In this document: piece after piece, positions 41,410-49,698 of the stretch
Position numbering within the stretch: the first letter of the stretch is position 1
Layout: each line of letters begins with the position of its first letter
DNA from: Nonomuraea rubra
GTDB taxonomy: Bacteria; Actinomycetota; Actinomycetes; Streptosporangiales; Streptosporangiaceae
Direction: 5' to 3'
DNA: 64,000 nucleotides
Assembly: GCF_014207985.1 (NCBI RefSeq)
Contig: NZ_JACHMI010000001.1
Location: 9,593,001-9,657,000, forward strand
Notes under the pieces: generated by a model
What the model was told of the DNA's origin: nothing
Databases searched by the model: none
Seen by the model: the letters and a program-made list of their open reading frames with translations, nothing else
Program-made: the position numbers and the translations under genes

Positions 41410-41883
41410 TCAGCGGCAGTTGCCCCAGTCCTTCCAGCGCGACTTGCCTTCGGCGGCGTTGCGGCCGGCGTCCTTGATTCTCCCCATGTAGCTGACGCAC
41501 CGGCCCTTGCCGTAGGTCTTCACCGGTCCCAGGTAGTGCTTGACGCTCCGGCCCTCGTTCTCGCCGCCCGTGCGGGGGTTGGTCCCGTGCGTCTGCGTCG
41601 TGATCGTGGCCATGGTGAAGGTGGGGGTGCCGATGTTCGTGGTCTTGATCGTGACGACGCAGTTGTAGCCGGTCTTGCGGTTGTACAGGAGGTAGACGTG
41701 GCCGAGGGTACGTTTCGAGGGGGTCCTCACGGCCTGCTTGCTGTTGGCGACCCGGGCGAAGCCCGAACCGCACACCCGCTCCGGGGTGACGGCGGCGGCG
41801 GAGGCGGCCGCGTACGCGGGATTCGCCATGACCCCTCCGATCGACAGTGCCGTTCCCAGGAGGATCGTCATCGACTTGCGCAT
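41410..41883 (-). CDS. Small secreted protein, SapA (spore-associated protein A)-like
   Basis: A 157-aa exported protein. The signal peptide MRKSMTILLGTALSIGGVMANPAYAAA precedes a mature part with four cysteines spaced as in SapA-type proteins: RVCGSGF near residue 37, TGYNCVVTIK near 73, GRCVSYMG near 128 and WGNCR at the C-terminus. SapA coats aerial hyphae and spores in Streptomyces, but its function is unknown. The resemblance is by cysteine pattern and VYLLYN-TGxNCVVTI wording only. It may mark a sporulating life cycle. Confidence 0.65.
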   Translation of the reverse strand: MRKSMTILLGTALSIGGVMANPAYAAASAAAVTPERVCGSGFARVANSKQAVRTPSKRTLGHVYLLYNRKTGYNCVVTIKTTNIGTPTFTMATITTQTHGTNPRTGGENEGRSVKHYLGPVKTYGKGRCVSYMGRIKDAGRNAAEGKSRWKDWGNCR

Positions 41884-41976
41884 TCCGCCGAGCCCTTCGC
41901 CACCGTCTCCCGCCGTCCGGGGGACTATCGGTTGATCATCTTGCCGGATGATTCCACCTCGGATGGCCGGAAGACC

Positions 41977-43548
41977 TCAGACGACCTCGAAATCGGCCAT
42001 CATCGCCATGTCCTCGTGTTCGAGGTTGTGGCAGTGGAGCATGTAGCGGCCCCGGTAGCCGTCGAAGCGGGCCAGCACGTCCACGACCTCGTACGGGCGC
42101 ACGTCCACGGTGTCCTTCCAGCCGGTGTCCGTGGCGGCCGGTTGCCTGCCGTTCCTGGCCAGCACCTGGAAGTGGGCCAGGTGCACGTGCACGGGGTGGT
42201 GGAAGTCGCTGGTCAGCCGCCAGATCTCGGCGGTGCCGAGCCGCGGGCGGGCCAGCGGCTCGCCGGGCCGGTAGCGGTGGCCGTTGATGGTCCAGGAGTC
42301 GTCCGTCCTGCGGAAGTCGAACGTGCGGGTGGTGACGGCGCGGGGCCGCCGGGGCGGGCGGGACAGCGTGGCGGGCACGGCGGTGTCGTCGGGCGCCCTG
42401 CGGGTGACGACGAAGCGCATGACGTTCCCCGCCGGGCCGGCGGCCAGGGTGTTGAGCAGGGTGATCTCGGTGCCGGGCGGGTAGGCGGAGAAGTCCACGA
42501 CGACGTCGTACCGTTCGCCGGGGGCCATCGTGATCGTGTCGTGCGTGACGGGCGCGGCCAGCAGGCCCGAGTCGCTGCCGATCTGCGTGAACCGGCCGCC
42601 CGGGGAGAGCCGGAGCCGGTACCTGCGGGCGTTGGAGGCGTTCACCAGGCGCAGCCGGTGCCGCGTGGCCGTCACCTCGGCCACCGGCCAGGGCGCGCCG
42701 TTGACCAGGATCACGTCACCCTCGACGCCCTCCATGAAGTCGGCGTCGAGCCGGTGCGTGCCGTCGGCCAGCCCGTACGAGCCGTCGCTGTGCCCGCCAC
42801 CGTGCCCCCCGCCGTGCCCCCCGCCGTGCCCACCGCCGTGCCCGCCCGCGTGGTGGGCGGTGTGCGGGTAACGGAAGGAGCCGTCCTCCTCGAACGCGCG
42901 GTCGCAGATCATCAGCGGCAGCTCCCGCTCGCCCCTGGGCAGCGGCAGCGCGTCCTCCTCCTCGTCCCTGACCAGCACCATCCCGGCGAGCCCGCGCCAC
43001 ACCTGCGGCGCGGTGAAGTCCATCCGGTGGTCGTGGTACCAGAGCGTCGCGGCCCGCTGCTCCACCGGGTACCGGTAGTCCTTGACGACCTGGTGGCGCA
43101 CCTCGCCCGGATGGGCGTGCGCGGAGGAGTGGCCGGCGGGCACGACGAGGTCGGTCGGGTAGCCGTCCGACTCGGGCGGGGTGACGCCGCCGTGCAGGTG
43201 GGTGGAGGTGGGCACGGGCAGCTCGTTGCGCACGCGGATCACGGCGGGGGTGCCGCGCCGCAGCTCGAACGTGGGCCCGGGAAAGGTGCCGCCGTACCCC
43301 CACACCTCGGTACGCAGCCCGGGCAGGATCTCGACGGCCGCCACCCGCTGCGTCACCTCGTACCGGCCTGGACTCACGGGCCGGGCCACCTCGGGGATCG
43401 GCAGCGGCACGGTGAACGGCTCGGGCAGCCGCGCCCCGCTCGCCAGCGACTCGCCCGCGCTCTCGAGCCCGCCACCGCACCCGGCCACGGCCAGCCCGGC
43501 GCCGCCCAGCAGCCCGAGGAACGCCCGCCTGGAAACCCTCGCGCTCAT
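41977..43548 (-). CDS. Multicopper oxidase, Tat-exported (CotA/bilirubin-oxidase-like), with His-rich insert
   Basis: A 523-aa laccase-like enzyme. The twin-arginine signal SRRAFLGLLGG is followed by a possible lipobox (AVAGC, Cys24). All copper sites are visible: STHLHGG (117-121), WYHDHRMDF, HHPVHVHLAHFQV, and the C-terminal HCHNLEHEDMAMM (His-Cys-His plus axial Met). A loop near residues 235-258 holds a GGGH repeat (HGGGHGGGHGGGHGGGHSDG), a likely metal-binding insert. It oxidises phenolics, bilirubin-like pigments, Cu(I) or Mn(II) with reduction of O2. ATG 43548 overlaps the membrane-protein stop (ATGA), so the two are coupled. Confidence 0.93.
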   Translation of the reverse strand: MSARVSRRAFLGLLGGAGLAVAGCGGGLESAGESLASGARLPEPFTVPLPIPEVARPVSPGRYEVTQRVAAVEILPGLRTEVWGYGGTFPGPTFELRRGTPAVIRVRNELPVPTSTHLHGGVTPPESDGYPTDLVVPAGHSSAHAHPGEVRHQVVKDYRYPVEQRAATLWYHDHRMDFTAPQVWRGLAGMVLVRDEEEDALPLPRGERELPLMICDRAFEEDGSFRYPHTAHHAGGHGGGHGGGHGGGHGGGHSDGSYGLADGTHRLDADFMEGVEGDVILVNGAPWPVAEVTATRHRLRLVNASNARRYRLRLSPGGRFTQIGSDSGLLAAPVTHDTITMAPGERYDVVVDFSAYPPGTEITLLNTLAAGPAGNVMRFVVTRRAPDDTAVPATLSRPPRRPRAVTTRTFDFRRTDDSWTINGHRYRPGEPLARPRLGTAEIWRLTSDFHHPVHVHLAHFQVLARNGRQPAATDTGWKDTVDVRPYEVVDVLARFDGYRGRYMLHCHNLEHEDMAMMADFEVV

Positions 43549-43961
43549 GCCGCCCCCTCGCGGCGGAAGGCCAGCCACGTCCAGGCCGTGAAGACGGCCG
43601 ACAGGCCGAAGATCGCCATCCCGAGCGGGAAGTGCCCCGCGATGGCCCGGTACTGCCCCAGCACCACCTGCACCGTCTCCAGCGCCACCAGCCCCAGGCT
43701 GGCCAGCGCGGGCCACGACGCTCCCCTGCCGGGCCGCCACAGCAGGACGGCCGCCAGGAGCTGCAGGTAGAGCACGCTGTGGGTGACGCCGCCGTTGTTG
43801 CGGTGCCAGGTCAGCAGGTCGACGTCGCCGGTGACGAACAGCCCGGCCAGGGCGGCCTGCGCGAGCACGCCCGCCAGGTGCGCCGTCGCCGTCACGCGCA
43901 ACGACCAGACGATCCAGCCGCGCGGCACCGGTGTGGAGTTCGAGGAGGTCATGCCGGACAT
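43545..43961 (-). CDS. Four-helix membrane protein coupled to the multicopper oxidase
   Basis: A 138-aa protein with about four transmembrane helices (ATAHLAGVLAQAALAGLFVTG, VLYLQLLAAVLLW, WPALASLGLVALETVQVVLG, LGMAIFGLSAVFTAWTWLAF) and conserved-looking His residues (WHRNNGGVTHS). It resembles small cytochrome-b561/COX15-type membrane proteins in helix layout, but no family was confirmed. ATG 43961 is preferred because GGAAG lies upstream; ATG 43952 is the alternative. It may supply electrons or copper, or simply be exported with the oxidase. Confidence 0.75.
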   Translation of the reverse strand: MSGMTSSNSTPVPRGWIVWSLRVTATAHLAGVLAQAALAGLFVTGDVDLLTWHRNNGGVTHSVLYLQLLAAVLLWRPGRGASWPALASLGLVALETVQVVLGQYRAIAGHFPLGMAIFGLSAVFTAWTWLAFRREGAA

Positions 43962-44098
43962 GCTGCTTCCGCGGGCCACCCGGCCACATCCCGCGCCGGA
44001 CGGCACCCCGCCGTACTCCCGGGGTCGTACGCGGCCCGCTCGCAGCCGGAAACGTACGCCCCGGGGATGACGCCCTCCCGAAGGACGATCGCTAACTT

Positions 44099-45232
44099 AT
44101 GGCCATGAACAGCCGCAGAACGGACGCGCTCGTCGCGCTGGGCAGCCTGGTGGCGATCGTGCCGGCCACGTACGCGAACCTGTCGTGGACGGGCCCCTAC
44201 GAGCGGCCGCTCGACCCCGCCGGGCTGACCCTGATCACGATCGCGGCCCTGTCGCTGGCCTTCCGGCGCACCGCCCCGCTGGCCGCCGGGATCGCCGCGG
44301 CGGCCTGCGCCGTCGTGTACTACGCCGCCCACTACCCGGGCGTGTTCGCCGCCGCGCCGGCGCTGGCCGCGATCTACACCCTGGCCGTGCTGGGCCGGCG
44401 CGCGGACGCGATCTGGCTGGCGATCGGGCTGGCCGTGCCGGTGTACGGGCTGATGGCGCTGTCGTCCGACGACCCGGCGGCGGGCAACTGGATGATGCTG
44501 CTGAGCGGCTGGCTGGTGGCCATGGTGGTGGTCGGCGAGGTGACCAGGAGCCGGCGCGCGTACGTGCAGGCGGTGGAGCAGCGGGCCCGGGAGGCCGAGC
44601 GCACCCGGGAGGAGGCCGCGCTGCGGCGGGCCGGCGAGGAGCGGCTGTGGATCGCCCAGGAGCTGCACGACTCGCTCACCCACAGCATCTCCGTGGTCAA
44701 CGTGCAGGCGGCGCTGGCCATGGAGCTGCTGGACAGGAAGCCCGAGCGGGTCAGGGAGGCGCTGGCCGCGATCAAGGAGTCGGGGCACGAGGCGATGAAC
44801 GAGCTGCGCGCCACGCTGGGCGTGCTGCGGCAGGGCGAGCCCGAGGGGGCCGAGGCGGGGCTGTCCGGGCTGCCGCGCCTGGTGTCGAGGGCGGAGGGGG
44901 CGGGGCTGCGGGTGGCGCACACCGTCTCGGGCGACCCGTACGCGCTGCCGCCGGACGTGGACAGGGCCGCGTACCGGATCGCCCAGGAGGCGCTCACCAA
45001 CGTGCTGCGGCACGCGGGCACGGCGGCGGTCACGGTGGCCGTCGAATACGATCGCTCGAAGGTCGTGCTGCGGGTGGAGAACGACGGCGAGCCGGGCACG
45101 CCCGGGCCGGGGATGGGGTTGATCGGGATGCGCGAGCGCGCGGTCGCCGTCGGCGGCTCCCTCACGGCGGGTCCCGGCGAGCACGGCGGCTTCGCCGTGC
45201 GCGCCGAGCTGCCTGCCGGAGCGGCGGCATGA
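44099..45232 (+). CDS. Two-component sensor histidine kinase (HisKA_3, NarL partner)
   Basis: A 377-aa kinase. Four or more N-terminal TM helices (residues 10-147) are followed by a coiled segment (EQRAREAERTREEAALRRAGE). The H-box is IAQELHDSLTHSISVVNVQ with phospho-acceptor H190, the DesK/NarX-type pattern. The ATPase domain contains AAYRIAQEALTNVLRHAG (N box) and PGMGLIGMRERAVAVGG (G box). It phosphorylates the adjacent response regulator. The membrane signal is unknown; no extracellular domain is present, so it may sense envelope or lipid state. Starts at 44099 and 44105 are both possible. Divergent from the copper oxidase pair. Confidence 0.95.
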   Translation: MAMNSRRTDALVALGSLVAIVPATYANLSWTGPYERPLDPAGLTLITIAALSLAFRRTAPLAAGIAAAACAVVYYAAHYPGVFAAAPALAAIYTLAVLGRRADAIWLAIGLAVPVYGLMALSSDDPAAGNWMMLLSGWLVAMVVVGEVTRSRRAYVQAVEQRAREAERTREEAALRRAGEERLWIAQELHDSLTHSISVVNVQAALAMELLDRKPERVREALAAIKESGHEAMNELRATLGVLRQGEPEGAEAGLSGLPRLVSRAEGAGLRVAHTVSGDPYALPPDVDRAAYRIAQEALTNVLRHAGTAAVTVAVEYDRSKVVLRVENDGEPGTPGPGMGLIGMRERAVAVGGSLTAGPGEHGGFAVRAELPAGAAA

Positions 45233-45909
45233 CGCCACGGCAGCCCGTCAGGGTGCTGCTGGCCGACGACCAGCCGCTGATCCGCGCCGGGTTCAAGGCG
45301 CTGCTGGAGCTCACCGACGACATCACCGTGGTGGGCGAGGCCGGCGACGGCGCGCAGGCCGTGGAGCTGGCCGGGCGGCTGCTGCCGGACGTGGCGCTGC
45401 TCGACGTGCGCATGCCGCTGCTCGACGGCATCCAGGCCACCCGCCGGATCGGCGCCACCCCCGAGCTGAACGGCGTGCGCGTGGTCATCCTCACCAACTA
45501 CGCCCTCGACGAGTACGTCTTCGCCGCGCTCAGGGCCGGCGCCAGCGGCTTCCTGCTCAAGGACATCGAGCCGGGCGACCTGCTGCAGTCGGTCAGGGTG
45601 GCGGCGCGCGGCGACGCGCTGCTGTCGCCCTCGGTGACGCGCCGCCTGATCGAGGAGTACGTCAGCACCCCGCCCCGCCCGGCCGCAGTCCCCGGGCTGG
45701 ACCGGCTGACGGGCCGCGAGTGCGAGATCGTCACCCTGGTCGCCAGGGGCCTGTCGAACGACGAGATCGCCGAGCACCTGGTGATCAGCCCCGCGACGGC
45801 CAAGACCCACGTGAGCAGGTCGATGACCAAGCTGGGCGTGCGCGACCGAGCCCAGCTCGTGGTCTTCGCGTACGAGTCCGGCCTCGTGGTGCCCGGCACC
45901 GGCCTCTAG
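45229..45909 (+). CDS. NarL/FixJ-family response regulator
   Basis: A 226-aa regulator. The receiver domain carries LLADDQP (acidic pair, 11-16), phospho-acceptor D59 in LLDVRMPLLDG and the Lys in FLLKDIEPGDL. The C-terminal LuxR HTH is LTGRECEIVTLVARGLSNDE and IAEHLVISPATAKTHVSRSM (about 158-200). It overlaps the kinase gene stop by 4 nt (ATGA) and forms a cognate pair with it. Targets are unknown; the divergent multicopper oxidase operon is one candidate. Confidence 0.96.
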   Translation: MTPRQPVRVLLADDQPLIRAGFKALLELTDDITVVGEAGDGAQAVELAGRLLPDVALLDVRMPLLDGIQATRRIGATPELNGVRVVILTNYALDEYVFAALRAGASGFLLKDIEPGDLLQSVRVAARGDALLSPSVTRRLIEEYVSTPPRPAAVPGLDRLTGRECEIVTLVARGLSNDEIAEHLVISPATAKTHVSRSMTKLGVRDRAQLVVFAYESGLVVPGTGL

Positions 45910-46010
45910 ATGGCCAGCAGGAACTCGTAGGCGTTCAGCACCCACACCAGCAGCCACAGGGCGATGGCCGGGAGCCGGTGCCGCCCCCGCCAGGTTCCTT
46001 CAGCAGGCAC
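45906..46010 (-). CDS. Possible 34-aa single-pass membrane peptide
   Basis: A GTG-initiated frame encodes a basic N-terminus (PAEGTWRGRHRLP) followed by one hydrophobic helix (AIALWLLVWVLNAYEFLLAI) and stop. Codons are strongly GC3-biased. Its stop overlaps the response-regulator stop (convergent). The SD is weak (GAAGGTGACG, about 12 nt away). Translation is uncertain. The rest of the 45910-46094 gap shows nothing else. Confidence 0.35.
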   Translation of the reverse strand: MPAEGTWRGRHRLPAIALWLLVWVLNAYEFLLAI

Positions 46011-46094
46011 CCGTCATCACGTCACCTTCTGCTCATCGAACGCGGCGGTGCTCCTGTTTCCCCCATGGTAAGTCGCGGCGCCGCGCGGGCAGCG

Positions 46095-47285
46095 TCATCC
46101 GTTCACGGGCTTGCCGAGCGCGCTCCCGGCCAACCAGTCCTCCCACGACTTGGCCCACGGCGTCGGCCCGTTGCCGAACTGGAGCTTCCTCGACGTCCCC
46201 GTGACCTCGATGATGTCCCCGCGCTGGGTGAACTCGTAGAACCACTTCGCGTTCTCCGGGCTGGCGTTCACGCAGCCGTGGCTGACGTTGGAGCTGCCCT
46301 GCGCGCCGGTCGACCAGGGGGCGGCGTGGAAGAAGGTGCCGCTGTAGGTCATGCGCACGTTCCACTTGGTGCGGATGCGGTACTCGCCGGGCTCGCCGAT
46401 CGTGGCGGAGTCCATGACGATGTCGGGGGCCTTCTCCTGGGCGATCATGATGCCCGAGTAGCTGTCGTCGCCGGGCTTGCCCAGGCTGACCGGGATGGTC
46501 CTGACGACCTCGCCGTTCTCGCGGACGACCGCCTTGTGGGTCTCGGCGCTGACCTTGGTGATGTGCTCGGGGCCGACGGTGAAGGACAGGCTGCGGTCCT
46601 TGGTGCCCCACAGCCCCGATCCCGCGCGCAGCCCCGCCAGATGTGCCACGACGGTGACCCGCTGCCCCACCGGCCAGTACTCGCGCGGCCTGAACTGGAC
46701 CTCGCGGTCGCTCACCCAGCTCCACGCGCCCTCGACCGGCTGCGACATGCGCACCACCAGCGACCGCTCGATCGCGGCCCTGGCCTGCCGGGAGGTGATC
46801 GGCTGGGAGAGCAGGAGCTGGACGGGCATGCCGACGCCGACCTTCTCGCCGTCCAGGGGCGACATGCCGCTCTCCAGCACCCGTTTCGGCTTGAGCGTGG
46901 TGAACGTGGCGGTGCCGGTCACCTGCTTGCCGTCCGTGCCCTTGGCCTCGGCGCTGACCGTGTACGCGGTCGAGGGCCGCAACGGCCACCGGGGCCGCCA
47001 CTGCCCGTCGGCGCCCACGGCCACCTTCACGGCGCGGCCCCTGGCGTCGGCGACGGCCACCTTCGTGATCTGACCGTCGGTGACCTGGACGGTGATGCCG
47101 GTGTCGGGGGCGACCTTCTTCGTGCCGTCGGCGGGCGTGATCGACAGCTTGGCCACGGGGCCCTGCGTCTGCGACGGCTCACCCGGCGCCGCGCCGCCGC
47201 CACCCGAGGAGGTGCATCCGGCGGTCACGGCCAGCGCCGCCGCGCAGATGGTGAGGAGTGTCTTGTTGGTCCGGCCGTTCCGCAT
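46095..47285 (-). CDS. L,D-transpeptidase lipoprotein
   Basis: A 396-aa cell-wall enzyme. Lipobox LAVTAGC (Cys24) tethers it outside the membrane. Two Ig-like domains follow (about 45-135 and 140-255; VAKLSITPADGTKKVAPDTG, then KRVLESGMSPLDGEKVGVGM). The YkuD catalytic domain has the motif SHGCVNASPEN with the nucleophile Cys near 338. It forms 3-3 cross-links between meso-diaminopimelate residues in peptidoglycan, as in mycobacterial LdtMt2-type proteins. ATG 47285 has SD GGGAGG. Divergent from the 231-aa unknown gene. Confidence 0.94.
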   Translation of the reverse strand: MRNGRTNKTLLTICAAALAVTAGCTSSGGGGAAPGEPSQTQGPVAKLSITPADGTKKVAPDTGITVQVTDGQITKVAVADARGRAVKVAVGADGQWRPRWPLRPSTAYTVSAEAKGTDGKQVTGTATFTTLKPKRVLESGMSPLDGEKVGVGMPVQLLLSQPITSRQARAAIERSLVVRMSQPVEGAWSWVSDREVQFRPREYWPVGQRVTVVAHLAGLRAGSGLWGTKDRSLSFTVGPEHITKVSAETHKAVVRENGEVVRTIPVSLGKPGDDSYSGIMIAQEKAPDIVMDSATIGEPGEYRIRTKWNVRMTYSGTFFHAAPWSTGAQGSSNVSHGCVNASPENAKWFYEFTQRGDIIEVTGTSRKLQFGNGPTPWAKSWEDWLAGSALGKPVNG

Positions 47286-47408
47286 CACTGATGCCTCCCG
47301 CGCCTGACATATAGGCAATCATTCACAGTAGTCCGGTTATCGGGGATCCGGCGGACTCCTTCCCGTATTGACCGAACCCATGCGAACACGGCGGCGCGGC
47401 GCGTTGCG

Positions 47409-48104
47409 ATGATCTTGATCTGGCGTTCCGCCGACCACAATCATGGGCCGGTGGACTACTACCTGATCTCCGCGACGGCGGGCGATCGATCGCCCGCAGG
47501 GCTCCTGGTGGAGGAGTTCGTCCTGTGCGACGACTACACGGCGGCCGGCATCGACGGCGCCGAGTGGGTGGCGGAGATCGGGGCCTGGTCCGCCTCGGCC
47601 GAGCTGAGCAGGGCCATCCGCGCCGACACCGCACTGCGCTCCCGGGTCATGCCGGTGAGCAGGCAGGAGGCCGTACGGGCCTTCAAGCTGCTCGGCGGCG
47701 GCGGGCTGCCGGAGGAGGCCGGGCTGCGCACGCTCTTCCAGGAGCGCCGCCCGCTGCCCACCACGGCCCCGCTCAACCTCGGCAACGGCTCCGCCAAGGC
47801 GCGCCGCTACCGCATCCTGTTCGCCGGGGAGCTGGGCGAGACGGGGCTGGCGAACGCGAGCACGGCCCTGCGCCTGGAGCCCACCGGCGACTCGCGCGTG
47901 GTCGGCACGGCCTCCGCCAACGCCGGCGGCCACGGCTTCACCTGGGAGCTGCGCCGGATCGGCGCGGGCATCGCCTGGTGCGTGGACGTGACCGCGCGCC
48001 TGGGCTCCGGCCCCATCACGGCGCTCGGCGCGCTGCTGCACCACCACCGGCAGGCCGTACGCGAGCAGGGCCCCATCCCGGTCACCGTGGAGCGCTTCGC
48101 CTGA
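47409..48104 (+). CDS. Hypothetical protein (231 aa)
   Basis: Not recognised. A soluble 231-aa protein with no signal peptide or membrane helix. It has mixed alpha/beta character: an N-terminal strand-rich part (MILIWRSADHNHGPVDYYLI), a helical middle (SAELSRAIRADTAL, RQEAVRAFKLLGGGG), and a C-terminal region (YRILFAGELGETGLANAST, WCVDVTARLGSG). Base composition matches its neighbours. It stands alone between the transpeptidase and the cytochrome b pair. Confidence 0.7.
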   Translation: MILIWRSADHNHGPVDYYLISATAGDRSPAGLLVEEFVLCDDYTAAGIDGAEWVAEIGAWSASAELSRAIRADTALRSRVMPVSRQEAVRAFKLLGGGGLPEEAGLRTLFQERRPLPTTAPLNLGNGSAKARRYRILFAGELGETGLANASTALRLEPTGDSRVVGTASANAGGHGFTWELRRIGAGIAWCVDVTARLGSGPITALGALLHHHRQAVREQGPIPVTVERFA

Positions 48105-48190
48105 CGTCACCCGGCCGGTGAGTGTCACGACTCGCCACCCCTGCCCGGTCCCTCCTACGACGAGGCAACCGAGCCAGGTGCGGGGTGACG

Positions 48191-49630
48191 ATGAAGGCGA
48201 GCTCACTGATCAGGGCGCTGGACGAGCGGGTCGGCGGCGCCCGGTTCCTGGACCGGGCGATGCGCAAGGCCTTCAACAACCACTGGTCGTTCCTGCTGGG
48301 CGAGATCGCCCTGTACGCGTTCGTGGTCGTTCTGGTCACCGGCGTCTTCCTGACGTTCTTCTTCAAGCCGGGCATGAAGGAGGTCGTCTACGACGGCGCG
48401 TACGTGCCGCTGCGCGGCGTCATGATGAGCGAGGCGTACGCCTCCTCCCTGGAGATCAGCTTCGACGTGCGCGGCGGCCTGCTGATGCGGCAGATGCACC
48501 ACTGGTCCACGCTGATCTTCCTCGGCGGGATCGTCGTGCACCTGTTGCGCAACTTCTTCACCGGTTCCTTCCGCAAGCCGCGCGAGCTGAACTGGCTGAT
48601 CGGCGTGGCCCTGTTCGGCCTGGTCATGCTGAACGGGCTGTTCGGCTACTCGCTGCCGGACGACCTGCTGTCGGGGGCCGGGCTGCGGATCCTGCACGGG
48701 GTGCTGGTCTCGGTGCCGCTGGTGGGCACGTACCTGGCGATGTTCCTGTTCGGCGGGGAGTTCCCCGGCCAGGACATCATCCCCCGGCTCTACAGCCTGC
48801 ACGTGCTGCTCATCCCCGGCCTGCTGCTCGTGCTCATCCCGCTGCACGCGGTGGTGCTGACCTGGCGGCAGACGCACACGCAGTTCAGGGAGAAGGGGGT
48901 GCGCAACCACCAGGTGAGCGGCGCGCCGTTCTTCCCGGCGTTCATCGCGAAGACGGCGGCCTACCTGCTGTGGGTGGCGGGGGTGGTCGCGCTGCTGGCC
49001 ACCGTGTTCCAGGTCAACCCGATCTGGCTGTACGGGCCGTACGTGCCCAGCACGGTCAGCGCGGGCTCGCAGCCCGACTGGTACATGGGGTTCCTGGAGG
49101 GCGCGCTGCGGCTCATGCCGCCGTGGGAGTTCACCGCGTTCGGCTACACCGTGACGATGAGCGTGCTCATCCCCGCGCTGGTGGCGCCCGGCCTGCTGTT
49201 CACCGGGCTGGCGCTGTACCCGTTCGTGGAACGGCGGCTCACCCGCGACCGCGCCGTGCACAACCTGCTCGACCGGCCGCGCGACGTGCCGAGGCGGACG
49301 GGGATCGGGGTCGCGGGCATCGTCTACTACGGGGTGCTCTGGACGGCCGGCGGCAACGACGTGATCGCCGCCAACTTCCACATCTCGTTGTACGCGACGA
49401 CGTGGATCTTCCGGATCGCGCTGCTGCTGGGGCCGGTGGTGGCGTTCGAGATCACCCGGCGGCTCTGCCTGGCGCTGCAGGAACGCGACCGGCGCCTGAT
49501 CGAGCACGGCGTGGAGACCGGCCTGATCGTCCGGGGGCCGGGCGGCGAGTACACCGAGGTCGAGCGGCCGCTGACCGAGGAGGAGCGGGCGGTGCTCGCC
49601 GACCCCGCGCCGAAACCCGTCACCAGGTGA
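48191..49630 (+). CDS. Cytochrome b (QcrB-like), copy 1
   Basis: A 479-aa cytochrome b of the actinobacterial bc1 type. The heme-ligand His pairs lie in MHHWSTLIFLGGIVVHLLRN (helix B) and LHVLLIPGLLLVLIPLHAVV (helix D), each pair 14 residues apart. The quinol-site region reads QPDWYMGFLEGALRLMPPWEF, the actinobacterial version of PEWY. About nine TM helices and a soluble C-terminal tail. It would oxidise menaquinol within bc1, but no qcrA (Rieske) or qcrC gene adjoins it, so it is an extra, stand-alone copy. ATG 48191 is preferred; GTG 48185 is an alternative. Paralogue of the next gene. Confidence 0.92.
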   Translation: MKASSLIRALDERVGGARFLDRAMRKAFNNHWSFLLGEIALYAFVVVLVTGVFLTFFFKPGMKEVVYDGAYVPLRGVMMSEAYASSLEISFDVRGGLLMRQMHHWSTLIFLGGIVVHLLRNFFTGSFRKPRELNWLIGVALFGLVMLNGLFGYSLPDDLLSGAGLRILHGVLVSVPLVGTYLAMFLFGGEFPGQDIIPRLYSLHVLLIPGLLLVLIPLHAVVLTWRQTHTQFREKGVRNHQVSGAPFFPAFIAKTAAYLLWVAGVVALLATVFQVNPIWLYGPYVPSTVSAGSQPDWYMGFLEGALRLMPPWEFTAFGYTVTMSVLIPALVAPGLLFTGLALYPFVERRLTRDRAVHNLLDRPRDVPRRTGIGVAGIVYYGVLWTAGGNDVIAANFHISLYATTWIFRIALLLGPVVAFEITRRLCLALQERDRRLIEHGVETGLIVRGPGGEYTEVERPLTEEERAVLADPAPKPVTR

Positions 49631-49698
49631 ATGTCACAAACCTCCACCCTGCGACGTCTTGGTTCTGACGAGAAAACCGAGCCGTATGCGGGGTGGCT

